Source: Baffinella frigidus (taxonomy: Eukaryota > Cryptophyceae > Cryptomonadales > Baffinellaceae). Taken from it: DNA of 10,112 nt. The notes under the pieces are model-generated. The model saw only the letters and a list, made by a program, of their open reading frames with translations. It made no database searches and had not been told where the DNA came from. A program made the position numbers and the translations under genes. Positions 1 to 6,562 of the stretch are shown here, in pieces. Location: contig MU646466.1 in the NCBI GenBank assembly GCA_026770585.1, positions 494,174-504,285 of the forward strand, written 5' to 3'. Position 1 is the first letter of the stretch. Each line of letters begins with the position of its first letter.

Positions 1-265
1 GAGAGAGAAAGAGAGAGAGAGCGCGAGAGAGAGAGAGAGAGAGAGAGAGTTAGATAGATAAAGAGAGAGCGAGAGAGTTGGATAGAGAGAGAGAGAGTCA
101 GCCAGAGAGAGAGAGAGAGAGCGCGCGAGAGAGAAAGAGAGTTAGATAGAGGGAGAGAGTCAGCGAGAGAGAGCGAGAGAGAGCGAGAGAGAGTCAGAGG
201 GAGACAGCAAGAGAGAGAGAGAGAGAGATAGAGAGAGAGGGGGAGAGAGAGAGAGAGGGTGCAGG
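1..265. repeat. GA-rich microsatellite with an embedded longer unit
   Basis: This is almost pure (GA)n with interruptions. The interruptions recur: GAGAGTTNGATAGA followed by GAGAGTCAGC appears at about 47-59, 71-103 and 138-165. The same compound unit is found again at 2514-2545. Read on the minus strand it is a CT tract following candidate exon 9. Confidence 0.9.
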
Positions 266-304
266 CAGCACAGCGAGCGAAACAAGAGAGCGCAGCATCA
301 CTAC

Positions 305-371
305 CCAGGTTCCAATCCGGCAACGTGCGGGAGGAGCGTGGAGGCAGCATGCCGCTACCAGGCTTGGTAGA
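305..371 (-). CDS. Gene 1 candidate exon 9
   Basis: After CTCTTGCAG a 67-nt frame reads STKPGSGMLPPRSSRTLPDW and ends at a GTAGTG donor (phase 1). The Ser/Pro-rich, basic composition suits a linker. The phase 0 acceptor matches candidate exon 8. The start is echoed at 414-429 (16 bases identical), next to other short direct repeats. Continuation would lie beyond the left edge of the window. Confidence 0.33.
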
Positions 372-453
372 CTGCAAGAGCCTGACGGTTGCAAGAGCCT
401 GACTGGACCCAAGCCAGGCTTGGTAGACTTGGGCGACTCGCCTTGGGCGACTC
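358..453. repeat. Cluster of short direct repeats
   Basis: Three pairs are interleaved. CCAGGCTTGGTAGACT occurs at 358-373 and 414-429, GCAAGAGCCTGAC at 374-386 and 391-403, and CTTGGGCGACTC at 428-439 and 442-453. The first pair overlaps the acceptor end of candidate exon 9. Confidence 0.85.
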
Positions 454-552
454 ACCCTCTCCCACCAGCCACCCGCAGTTGACCAGACCGGGATGATAAC
501 CCTGTGATAAATTTCACAGGAGCTACACCTTGAAGGTGTACCTCCGGCGAAA

Positions 553-707
553 ATGATCTAATTTCGGAACACGACAGATTATGTCCCGCTATCTCAGGCA
601 TCCGACGCCGGAGATAAGAGTGTACATGCTATGTTAGGCATACATTGATGCTATCTTACGCCTTTTTGTGTGGACAGATTCTGGTATGTTCCGGAATGAA
701 ATTAGTC
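553..707. repeat. Imperfect inverted repeat (foldback 1)
   Basis: GATCTAATTTC-GGAACA on the left pairs with TGTTCCGGAATGAAATTAG on the right, with a further partner pair built on ACAGAT and ATTCTG. The arms have gaps. It is probably a decayed foldback element inside the last candidate intron of gene 1. Confidence 0.5.
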
Positions 708-804
708 GACTCCACCCCGATGTGGTCCACTGCAGGTGGCTCACCTACTCAGGACGAGGCGCGTGGACCATGCCTAGTTGCCTGCTACCCCCAACCTCAT
801 CTCC

Positions 805-930
805 ACAAAAGTATTAATTAATCGCTTTTGGCGCAACGAAATTTACTACACAAACGCTCTACTATTACTTTTATGAGCAAATCGTGTAGTAATTTTCGTT
901 GCCGAAAAGCAATTAATTGATACTTGTATG
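805..930. mobile_element. Foldback 2, MITE-like, about 45-bp arms
   Basis: The left arm (about 805-851) runs from ACAAAAGTATTAATTAATCG to TTTACTACAC. The right arm (about 881-928) is its reverse complement with a few mismatches (GTGTAGTAATTTTCGTTGCC). The central 30 bases are unpaired. No protein is encoded and target duplication is not obvious. A lone GTGTAGTAATTTT recurs at 1306-1319, outside the element. Confidence 0.7.
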
Positions 931-971
931 GCGATTAAACCTCGCCGCTCCACACGCGCCCTCTCTGCCGC

Positions 972-1020
972 TTTCTGGCCCGCGGAGGGTTTTGAGGGTT
1001 TGAGGGTTTGAGGGTAGCGG
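972..1020. repeat. Short degenerate telomere-like tract
   Basis: GAGGGTTT is repeated about four times (983-1015), flanked by two similar GCGGCTTTCT/GCCGCTTTCT pieces. It is close to the TTTAGGG unit at the window end but reads TTTGAGGG. Confidence 0.6.
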
Positions 1021-1067
1021 CTTTCTCTCTCTCTCTCTCCCTCTCTCTCTCTCATCCATCTCCCTAC

Positions 1068-1179
1068 GCGCCCAACCCTCGCCCCGCCGCTACGTGGACC
1101 GAGGCTACGTGGCTGGTATCCTTGGCGTGCAGAGAAGTTGCCCGCATAAATGATGGAAATGTATCGAAAGAGGACGGTG
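1068..1179 (-). CDS. Gene 1 candidate exon 8
   Basis: After GTACCAG the frame reads TVLFRYISIIYAGNFSARQG and continues through a Gly/Arg-rich stretch. The donor is either GTTGGG (exon end 1077) or GTAGGG (exon end 1068), both phase 0. The acceptor phase fits candidate exon 7. The acceptor region is tandemly duplicated 31 bases upstream in transcription (1170-1193 and 1201-1224, 23 of 24 bases equal). A plus-strand frame through the same bases is also open, so coding is likely but not certain. Confidence 0.38.
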
Positions 1180-1399
1180 CTGGTACACACGTATCAACGG
1201 GAGGACGGTGCTGGTACACATGTACCATCACTGCATTACTCTCGCGGCCAGCTTCTCTGGGCACACGAGGCTGCCCAAGCGAACATAATAAATGTCGATT
1301 GTAAACGTGTGTAGTAATTTTCAGATGAAAAGAATCCAGACTCTTCTGTGACAGACCGAAAAGCGAACGGAAACGTGACCAATTGCTGACTTTTGGCGT

Positions 1400-1780
1400 G
1401 TTTCCCGGGCAATAATCCAATAATTGACTTAGGAATCTGTCCACACGGGTGGCCTCGTGTGGGCACACCGCGCTACGTGACCCGAGGCAGGAAAGGGGGA
1501 CATGCCTGGACGTTAGCGAGCGTGAGCGGGAACTTGAGATGCGGCCCTGTGTAGCTTGCCTCCACCTACGCCCCCCCCCCGAACGTTGCGCTTTCAGGAT
1601 TCAGAAATCAGAATCAGGCCCAGGGCTTCCACGTCCAGGAAACACAATCCAGAAATCAGAAATCGCCATGATTGGCATGTCCCCCTTTCCTGCCTCGGGC
1701 CACGTAGCGCGGTGTGCCCACACGAAGCCACCCTTGTGAAGAGATTCACAAGTCAATTGTTGGATTATTGCCCAGGAAAC
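1400..1780. mobile_element. Foldback 3 with 107-bp arms
   Basis: 1400-1506 and 1674-1780 are reverse complements with about nine mismatches and no gaps. This is the longest inverted repeat in the window. The 167-bp centre carries a run of ten C (1569-1578) and GGATTCAGAAATCAG repeats, and codes for nothing recognisable. Open frames across it arise from the arms. It lies in the intron between candidate exons 7 and 8 and looks like a non-autonomous foldback transposon. Confidence 0.85.
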
Positions 1781-1811
1781 CCGGGCGTTGCGCTTTCAGG
1801 AATGAGAATCA

Positions 1812-1833
1812 ACCGCCTGCCCCGGCAGGCGGT
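1812..1833. repeat. Perfect 10-bp hairpin
   Basis: ACCGCCTGCC, two C, then GGCAGGCGGT. It lies just outside foldback 3, in the intron after candidate exon 7. It could be a relic of an element end. Confidence 0.6.
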
Positions 1834-1961
1834 GCGTTGCAGGGCGTTGACTGACCGGCTCAATGACTTGAGTGAGTGAGAGGGTGACTGACTGAATGAC
1901 TAGCGTCTGCTCCGCGAGAGATTGCCTGCCAGGCGGCACAGCCCCACCTCCACCCACTCAC

Positions 1962-2009
1962 ACGCCAACGTCGTACGGCACATAGACTTTTGGATCACTT
2001 GTCTCCAGG
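1962..2009 (-). CDS. Gene 1 candidate exon 7 (micro-exon)
   Basis: A 48-nt frame reads LETSDPKVYVPYDVG. It sits between a strong pyrimidine-tract acceptor (TTCTTCGTTCTCACTCTCAG) and a consensus donor GTGAGT. Both splice sites are better than most in this gene. Acceptor and donor are both phase 2, compatible with the neighbouring candidates. No domain is recognised in so short a piece. Confidence 0.48.
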
Positions 2010-2066
2010 CTGAGAGTGAGAACGAAGAAGAAGGAAGCGCAACTCCGGCTCCACGCACACACGCAC

Positions 2067-2136
2067 CAGGCTGTGTCCTGCCCCACTTCAGACAGGGATT
2101 GTCCAGATGCGTCGGGGTCGGATCTCGCGACAGACG
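2067..2136 (-). CDS. Gene 1 candidate exon 6
   Basis: A Ser- and Asp-rich frame, SVARSDPDASGQSLSEVGQ then DTA, ends at TG before GTGCGT (phase 2). That fits the phase of the next candidate exon. The acceptor is unclear: the sequence before it is CTTAAGCG, while a partial copy of the same start (around 2220-2243) has a better acceptor, ATACAG. The start phase does not obviously match exon 5, so either the exon boundary is wrong or another exon is missing. Confidence 0.3.
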
Positions 2137-2311
2137 CTTAAGGGGCGTCTGTCTCTCGATACAGGTCTCTCGATACAGGTCTAGGATCTGTATCGAGAGT
2201 GATAAAGAAGAATGAAGTTGGATCCCGCGACGGACCTGTATTGAAAGTAACAAAAAAGAAGAGGAAAAAGAGGGGAAAAGAAGGGGGAAAAGAAGAAAAA
2301 AGAAGACAGAC

Positions 2312-2462
2312 CTGCATGTCCTCCCCCCAGTCGAGCGGCGTGATCGACACCCCCGCGGCCTTTGACATCGACACCGCCGAGTTCCCGTTGGGCATCGGCG
2401 TCGACGCGGGGTGGTATGTGCGCAGCATGTTCTCCACGCGGCTGATCGTCGCTGTCTGGTTC
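2312..2462 (-). CDS. Gene 1 exon 5, no recognised domain
   Basis: This exon lies between a pyrimidine-rich acceptor (CCCCCTCCCAG) and a donor GTCTGT. It starts with one base that completes the Leu codon of exon 4 (phase 2 to phase 2). It encodes 50 residues beginning NQTATISRVENMLRTYHPAS and ending LDWGEDMQ. Codon third positions are strongly G/C, as in exons 1-4. The plus strand is also open here, but only the minus strand has both splice sites and a matching phase. The first 59 coding bases plus the acceptor are repeated at 2617-2684, where the copy breaks off into GA repeats. Confidence 0.68.
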
Positions 2463-4930
2463 CTGGGAGGGGGTGTGGGGGTGTAGGGATTACGGGGTCG
2501 TGATCGCGCGCGCGAGAGAGAGAGTTGGATAGAGAGAAAGAGTCAGCGAGAGAGATCGAGATAGAGTGTGAGTGAAAGAGACAGACAGCGAGAGAGCGAG
2601 AGATGTAGAGAGAGAGGCGGGGTGGTATGTGCGGAGCATGTTCTCGACGCGGCTGATCGTCGCTGTCTGGTTCCTGGGAGGGGGATGGGGGTTGGGATTA
2701 GGGGTTAGGGATTCGGGATTAGCGACGACCAGGTTCCTGGAAGGTGGTTGGGGGGTTGGGTTCAGGGATTACGGGTTTGGGATTCGGGATTAGGGTGTAG
2801 GGTTTAGGGATTAGGGTTTGGGGATTAGGGATTATGGTTAAGGGTTCAGGGTTTAGGGTGTGGGTCCAGATCGTGCATCTCTTCCCTTCTGCAACTCATC
2901 ATCACAACACGGTGTGGAATCCTGGTCGTGTGGGTTGACCAAGGGGGATCCATCCATGCGCATCTACGCACGAGTCACATCGCTGCAAAACAGTAGCACC
3001 GAGCGACACTGGGAAGCACCCTCCCGCCTGTCTCGCGTGGCCCCGCATCTGACTGCGGAGCAGCCAAGAAGATGGCGGATTGCAGACGGAGCTTAAATTA
3101 AATACCTGTCGGGATGAGATTGTCCGTGCAATTGCTCGAAACGCATACGTGTGGCGTCGTATTCTGCCTGAAGTGGCCAAAACTGAAGTGGCCAAATAAT
3201 TGCTCGAAACGCATACTTGTGGCGTCATATTCTGCCTGAAGTGGCCAAATTGGCAATTTCTGGCAACTTCTGACGCCAAAAGTATGCGTTTCGAGCAATC
3301 AAAATAAATGTCTGGCGGGATGAAACCGACACGCTGCAGCGGCTCACGGGTATGGATGTTCTGGATACGTGTGCCATGTGATATTCATAGTGCCACTCTG
3401 GATATCACATGCACGGCGCGTGAGGCTCCCTGCCTCTGAAACCCAGCTTCAAGACGTGAGGGGGTGAGTACAAGTGGTCAGACTCGATGGATGGATCCCC
3501 CTCTGAAGAGCAGCTGCATGGTGGGTGACGCTCCCTGCCTCTGATCAAAACTCAGAAGAACTTCATAGGCTAACGGTCTGAAAATGGGGTAGTTAGGCCT
3601 ACCCCATTGCCTAGGACCTCCTACCGTAGGCCGAGGGATCCTAGGACCAAAAAGTCTCGGCCTACGGTAGGAGGTCCTAGGCAATGCCGTAGGCCTAACT
3701 ACACCATTTTCAGGCCGTTACCCTATTAAACTGAGAACAAGTGCGGGGGGAGTACAAGTAGTCAGACTCGTCGCCCATCTCCATCTGGTTCCACGTGTGG
3801 AACGCCCGCTTGTAGTCCGTCTCCTGCCGGTCCTTCCTCCCGCGAAGCATCGACTGGATCTGGTTCGCCGCCGCCTGTCCGGGGGTTCCGCTTGCAGGAA
3901 TCAGACTCAGGCCCGGGGGGTCCGCCTTGAGGAATCAGAATCAGACCCTGCCTGGCGGTTCGGTGCAGGGCCTCTTTGTCTCGCTCTCTCGCTCTCTCTC
4001 TGCCTCTCTGTCTCGCACACACACTCTCTCCCTCGCATCTGCTGGATCTGGTTCGCCGCCGCCTGTCCACACCCCACCCTGATTACACACCCTCATTCTA
4101 ACTCCACCTCTCTCAACGCGTGATCCAGCTGGATCCGCAGGGTCCAGTCAATCCCGCGCCGCCGCTCGCAACGCTGTGCATGGTCAGCTGAGGGGGCCGC
4201 GCGCCACGGCAGCCGGGGATTGCTGGCAGCGTGCAGCCACGCGCCGGTGCACCTTGCACCGCGTTCCCTGCACCGTGCCACCCACGCAACAGCCAGCACC
4301 GCAGGGTTCGCGAAGCCGCGTCGAGGGAAGAGATGCAGGGAACGTGGACGGTGCCATGGCTGCAAAGCGAATCGCGCCAGATGGGATGCCCGACCTGCCA
4401 GGAATTGACGGGAAGAACGCCTTGCCGCTGTACGTAGACCCCATGTCCAGCAGGGCCTGCAGGGGGGCAGGGTATGACATGAGGCAAGGCGTGACAGGAA
4501 AGGACGAGCAAACGACCTTGGGTGGGCGCAGGGGGGGGGGCGGTACATGTGAAGTATCTGTGGCCGTGTGCTCCGCCGTCATGTGATCCAGTGGGCTTAT
4601 CAAGCTCCACCCCGACCCATTCGCCTGCGGCCAGTAGGATCCCGTCGCAGCTCAGCGCGGGAGGCGTGCAGGGGAGCAGAGCTGTGAGAGAGGGGCAGTA
4701 CGGCACGCGAACATACCGTGCACCGGAACCTTTCGAATGCTCTGCAACTGTTCCCTTTCCTCCGCGGTTACCGGACCCCTTTGTTCCGCAAGCAGGGAAA
4801 AGCGGGGAGGGTCGCAACCGGGGCCAAAGGCAGTGCTTCCGACGAAGCGGACCGTGCCCTTGCGCTTTCCGAGCACGACGACGCGCTGCCCGACGCTGAG
4901 AGCCTCCGTGGATGGCTCCGATTCCGGCAT
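2312..4930 (-). CDS. Gene 1 core: CAP-Gly and IQ-motif protein, five spliced exons
   Basis: Joining 4930-4819, 4624-4547, 4456-4395, 3874-3756 and 2462-2312 gives one open frame of about 174 residues that is still open at the last donor. Residues about 14-80 form a CAP-Gly domain (microtubule plus-end and tubulin-tail binding in known families). Residues 90-100 fit the IQ consensus IQxxxRGxxxR, which binds calmodulin-like proteins. Every join keeps phase, and all introns are GT-AG. The ATG at 4930 has an in-frame TGA two codons upstream, so it is a good start. The IQ exon ends in a Trp- and acid-rich stretch (TWNQMEMGDE). I have the impression that similar stretches follow IQ motifs in EF-hand-type PPP phosphatases of protists, but no catalytic domain is visible here. 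The likely role is a cytoskeletal or calcium-linked adaptor. The domains are seen; the role is inferred. Confidence 0.8.
2406..2684. repeat. Direct repeat of the exon 5 acceptor region
   Basis: 2406-2473 and 2617-2684 are 68-base copies differing at two positions. The first copy is the live start of exon 5; the second breaks off into GA repeats after the Pro-Ala codons. Similarity continues into the G-rich intron side. A third, more decayed piece with GGTTCCTGG and a G-rich tail lies at about 2721-2760. Confidence 0.9.
2508..2616. repeat. GA-rich microsatellite between the exon 5 copies
   Basis: This carries the same compound unit (GAGAGTTGGATAGAG then AGAGTCAGC) as the left end of the window, so it looks copied from a related block rather than formed by independent slippage. 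Confidence 0.85.
2690..2865. repeat. Interstitial degenerate telomere-like array
   Basis: Repeated GGGATTAGGG, GGGTTTAGGG and GGGTTCAGGG variants with the G-rich strand on plus, as at the true end. Unit length and bases vary (TTAGGG, TTTAGGG, TTCGGGA), so it is not a clean telomere. Confidence 0.85.
3131..3299. mobile_element. Foldback 4 with a duplicated left arm
   Basis: ATTGCTCGAAACGCATAC followed by TGTGGCGTC occurs directly at 3131 and 3199 (68 bases apart), each followed by ATTCTGCCTGAAGTGGCCAAA. Its reverse complement closes the element at 3272-3299. So 3199-3299 is a complete short foldback and 3131-3198 an extra half. Both flanks resemble each other (TAAATACCTGTCGGGATGA before, TAAATGTCTGGCGGGATGA after), which could be an old target duplication. 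Confidence 0.75.
3371..3412. repeat. Small imperfect palindrome
   Basis: GTGCCATGTGATAT pairs with ATATCACATGCAC around a short centre. It lies inside gene 1 intron 4. Confidence 0.55.
3565..3726. mobile_element. Foldback 5 with two nested arm pairs
   Basis: The outer arms ATAGGCTAACGG to TTAGGCCTAC (3565-3602) pair with the right end (3690-3726). The inner arms are a perfect 28-bp inverted repeat, 3608-3635 with 3656-3683, rich in CCTAGG and CCGTAGGCC. The two copies of the exon 4 donor end lie on either side (3466-3486 and 3750-3770). No coding content. It resembles the family at 8239-9154 in its internal CCTAGG and GTAGGCC motifs but has different ends. Confidence 0.8.
3756..3874 (-). CDS. 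Gene 1 exon 4: IQ calmodulin-binding motif
   Basis: The exon follows CCGGACAG and reads AAANQIQSMLRGRKDRQ, then an acidic and aromatic stretch ending TWNQMEMGDESDY. Ile-Gln, three residues, Arg-Gly, three residues, Arg is a complete IQ motif. Exon 3 (phase 0 end) joins it without a frame change. The donor after GACTACTT is GTACTC (phase 2). This exon is not part of any long ATG-initiated frame and was recognised from its motif and codon pattern. Pieces of both of its ends are repeated nearby: the acceptor end at 4042-4068 and the donor end at 3466-3486. Confidence 0.72.
3875..4394 (-). other. Gene 1 intron 3 with a truncated copy of exon 4
   Basis: This 520-nt span is bounded by GTCGGG and CCGGACAG. 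It holds no convincing exon. Inside, 4042-4068 repeats perfectly the 27 bases around the exon 4 acceptor (3854-3880). A CT/GA-rich tract follows (3968-4034), as do two GGAATCAG-type repeats at about 3895-3948. Confidence 0.55.
4395..4456 (-). CDS. Gene 1 exon 3: end of CAP-Gly
   Basis: The exon reads CPAGHGVYVQRQGVLPV followed by NSWQ. Gly-His-Gly-Val-Tyr-Val is the last CAP-Gly strand (the family norm is HGVFV). I end it at CAG before GTCGGG because this donor is phase 0 and joins in phase with the IQ exon. The donor is weak. The frame stays open to a stop near 4113, so an unspliced extension rich in Cys, Arg and Gly is possible. That extension lies in a GC-rich stretch where all three frames are open, so I favour splicing. 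Confidence 0.75.
4457..4546 (-). other. Gene 1 intron 2 (GT-AG, 90 nt)
   Basis: The intron opens GTACCG and ends with a C-rich tract and CTGCAG. It contains a run of ten C on the minus strand (4531-4540). The join completes the Cys of the Tyr-Phe-Thr-Cys strand and leads straight into Pro-Ala-Gly-His-Gly-Val-Tyr-Val. Confidence 0.8.
4547..4624 (-). CDS. Gene 1 exon 2: core of CAP-Gly
   Basis: The 78-nt exon reads GEWVGVELDKPTG, then SHDGGAHGHRYF, then TC. This is the centre of the CAP-Gly fold, with the conserved Trp, the Gly-Val-Glu-Leu-Asp strand, Pro-Thr-Gly and the Arg-Tyr-Phe strand. The family's GKNDG motif, which contacts the C-terminal Glu-Glu-Tyr/Phe of tubulin or EB proteins, is GSHDG here, so the Lys-Asn pair is replaced by Ser-His. 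The exon ends ACAT before GTACCG, inside the Cys codon. Confidence 0.88.
4625..4818 (-). other. Gene 1 intron 1 (GT-AG, 194 nt)
   Basis: The intron begins GTTGCG and ends GCCGCAG. It splits the CAP-Gly domain between the Pro-Gly turn and the Glu-Trp motif. The boundaries are fixed by domain continuity rather than by splice-site strength, because the donor is weak. No inverted repeat was seen inside. Confidence 0.8.
4819..4930 (-). CDS. Gene 1 exon 1: start codon and first half of CAP-Gly
   Basis: The exon begins with ATG and encodes 37 residues plus one base. The CAP-Gly start is clear: VGQRVVVLGKRKGTVRFVG is the family's first beta hairpin, ending at the conserved Phe-Gly-Pro-Gly turn. The exon ends CCCCG and the intron opens GTTGCG. 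The break falls inside the codon for the Gly that precedes the conserved Glu-Trp-Val-Gly of exon 2, and the join restores PGEWVGVELD exactly. Without splicing, the frame runs into unrelated sequence after this Gly. Confidence 0.88.
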
Positions 4931-5503
4931 CGTGCTTCACTCACTGAGGTTCTGATGAAGCCACGCCCTCAGATCCCCCCCTTGATCGCGCAACAAGTCG
5001 AATCAGAATTTTAAGGTGACTTTTGAGGCAAAAGTGGTCTCAACGACAGGTTTCTAGTCTCGAGCCGCGCCCGCAACTAAATGACCTGTGTATCAAATCC
5101 CTCTGTTTTCAAAATCAAATCGCCTTCAATCGCAATTCTGTCCGGTTCGCCGGGCTTGTGCGGGGAGCTCCTTCGTGGTTTTTCCTTATGGGTAGTGGCA
5201 GTTTCTTGGGCAGGAAAAATCTGGTGCAGACCCCAGATGTTTTCCTAACCTCGCCTCAATTCTTGCACCATGCATTCTCACTTTCGAATAAAGTCAATAA
5301 GTGTCAATAAGTGTCAATCGCCCAAAAATCTGACCGGACTCCGGATTAAAATACTTTTAGAAGTACAGGAATAATAGAAAGACTCAACACTTGTTGGATC
5401 ATTTGTTTTACCGACGTGGATCAACTTACGAAGCTTCGAAATAGAAACCTCGCTTTTCCCCATGTTTGATACACAGGCCATCGTCGCGTAGCCCGCGCTT
5501 ACA
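4931..5503. other. Upstream region of gene 1, no gene seen
   Basis: This is the likely 5' UTR and promoter side of gene 1. No clear promoter box was found. GTCAATAAGT is repeated in tandem at 5294-5317. CCTGTGTATCAAA (5085-5097) and its reverse complement (5465-5477) could be the ends of a 390-bp element, but 13 bases alone is weak. The open frame at 5023-5310 has no recognisable protein character. Confidence 0.5.
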
Positions 5504-5774
5504 TCAAACGCTTTCTCTGCAGATCCCTTCTACGGAACGGCGTGTCGTTGGGCTATGTTGGGAGAAATCAAAACCTAAAGGACCTAAAGGACATCGAATC
5601 CTCGGCTGTCCGCCTATATTGGGAGCTATACCTAAAAACCTAAAGGACCTGAAGGCTGCGCGAGTGCCCCCCTTCTGGCCCTCGGTCCTTTAGGTTCTTT
5701 AGGGTTTAAATGCTCCCGACATGGCCCAACGACACGCCTTTCCGTAGAAAAGATCTGCAGAGAAAGCATTTTTG
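5504..5774. mobile_element. Foldback 6, about 270 bp
   Basis: The left arm (about 5507-5568, GCTTTCTCTGCAGATC through GGCGTGTCGTTGGGC to TGGGAG) pairs with the right arm (about 5712-5770). Inside, AACCTAAAGGAC is repeated directly (5574-5592, 5635-5650) and inversely (5689-5703). Small indels separate the arms, so it is older than foldback 5. It lies between genes 1 and 2 with no coding content. Confidence 0.75.
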
Positions 5775-6234
5775 CTTTCGGATCGCACTGAGCTCTCCAG
5801 TGCAGAGGCTCGTGAAGAGGGGATAGTGGGTGGTTCTGTTGGGGTGGGTGAAGGTATGCGACATCGCTCCCATGATCACTAACACGCACCGAACCCAAGT
5901 CAGCCTCTTTTGAGGCTCATGGTATCCCATGGTTGAAGTTTAAGAGCTTCAATTACGAATACCCCACAAGGTGAGAGGGATTGTGTGGGGGGGTGAGGTG
6001 AAATCATTTAGACACCAAAGATGAAAGGAGAGAAATGTGGTTGAGTAGGTGTTTTCCCCAATGCAAGGGTGTCAGAAAAGTGAAAGGCAATTCAAGCGTC
6101 AGAAAGAACATCTTCCGTTAAGAAATTGAAAAAGCAACACCAAAACCAAAAGAAGACGCTTCAGCAGCACAAAGAAACACAGTCCGTTCCCCCACTCTTC
6201 TAATAGGGCTCTCTTCACTCGCCACCCCCGCTCG
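5775..6234. other. Intergenic stretch, nothing identified
   Basis: No splice-supported exon, inverted repeat or RNA gene was found. The right half (6000-6180) is A-rich with GAAAG and AACACC runs. Confidence 0.5.
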
Positions 6235-6248
6235 GTGCCTGCTCAGCT

Positions 6249-6420
6249 ACTTGCCGTTGTGTCCTCCGCCTCGCTCCCCTCTTCTCCTCCTCTCCTCTTC
6301 TCCTCCTCTCATCGTCTCTGCCTTTCCCCTCCTCCTCCCCTCCGCTCCACCCCTCCTCCTCTCCCCCTCTCCTCCCCTTCTCCCCCTCCTCTTTCCTCCC
6401 TCCTCTGCTCTCCCCTCCAA
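6249..6420. repeat. CT-rich (polypyrimidine) tract
   Basis: About 170 bases of almost pure C and T on plus, with CTCCTC and CCCCTC units. The two long plus frames through it are low-complexity Ser/Pro/Leu and are not genes. Such a tract can form triplex DNA; that is general knowledge, not shown here. Confidence 0.85.
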
Positions 6421-6442
6421 CGGATCCTATCCTACGGCAGGA

Positions 6443-6530
6443 GTGCGGTTTTCCGGTTTTCCAGTTTTTTCAAATGTTGCAAAGGTCGTACAACATTTTA
6501 AATGGACAAATGAAAACCGGAAAACCGCAC
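6443..6530. mobile_element. Foldback 7, 19-bp perfect ends
   Basis: GTGCGGTTTTCCGGTTTTC at 6443-6461 pairs perfectly with 6512-6530. Inside, AAATGTTG and CAACATTT form a second stem. It would lie just downstream of the possible end of gene 2. Confidence 0.75.
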
Positions 6531-6562
6531 GTCCAAAACGGACAACAATTACCGCAAGCACT

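Larger units (their letters stand above)
2463..3755 (-). other. Gene 1 intron 4, large and repeat-filled
   Basis: The span is 1293 nt between GTACTC and CCTCCCAG. From the donor side it holds the foldback 3565-3726, an echo of the exon 4 donor end (3466-3486), a small palindrome at 3371-3412, the foldback 3131-3299, degenerate telomere-like repeats (about 2690-2865), a truncated copy of the exon 5 start (2617-2684) and a GA-rich microsatellite (2508-2616). I see no convincing coding exon in it; open frames at 2860-3280 are not supported by splice sites or by domain similarity. Confidence 0.5.

Noticed and set aside
1110-1150. Plus-strand YVDRGYVAG, resembling the VDRG of PPP phosphatases
   Set aside because: The preceding Gly-Asp is missing and the frame stops soon after; the minus frame fits better.
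2199-2486. Plus frame across exon 5
   Set aside because: It is the complement of exon 5 and continues into AAG/GGA low complexity; it has no splice-site support.
3131-3299. Repeats of ATTGCTCGAAACGCATAC as a CRISPR-like array
   Set aside because: Only two direct copies and one inverted; the layout is a foldback element in eukaryotic DNA.
4113-4394. Read-through of the CAP-Gly frame to a stop near 4113
   Set aside because: All frames are open in this GC-rich stretch, the composition becomes Cys/Arg/Gly-rich, and a phase-correct IQ exon lies downstream. Kept only as an alternative.
5085-5477. Possible 390-bp transposon bounded by CCTGTGTATCAAA
   Set aside because: Only 13 bases of inverted match, no target duplication and no coding content; could be chance.
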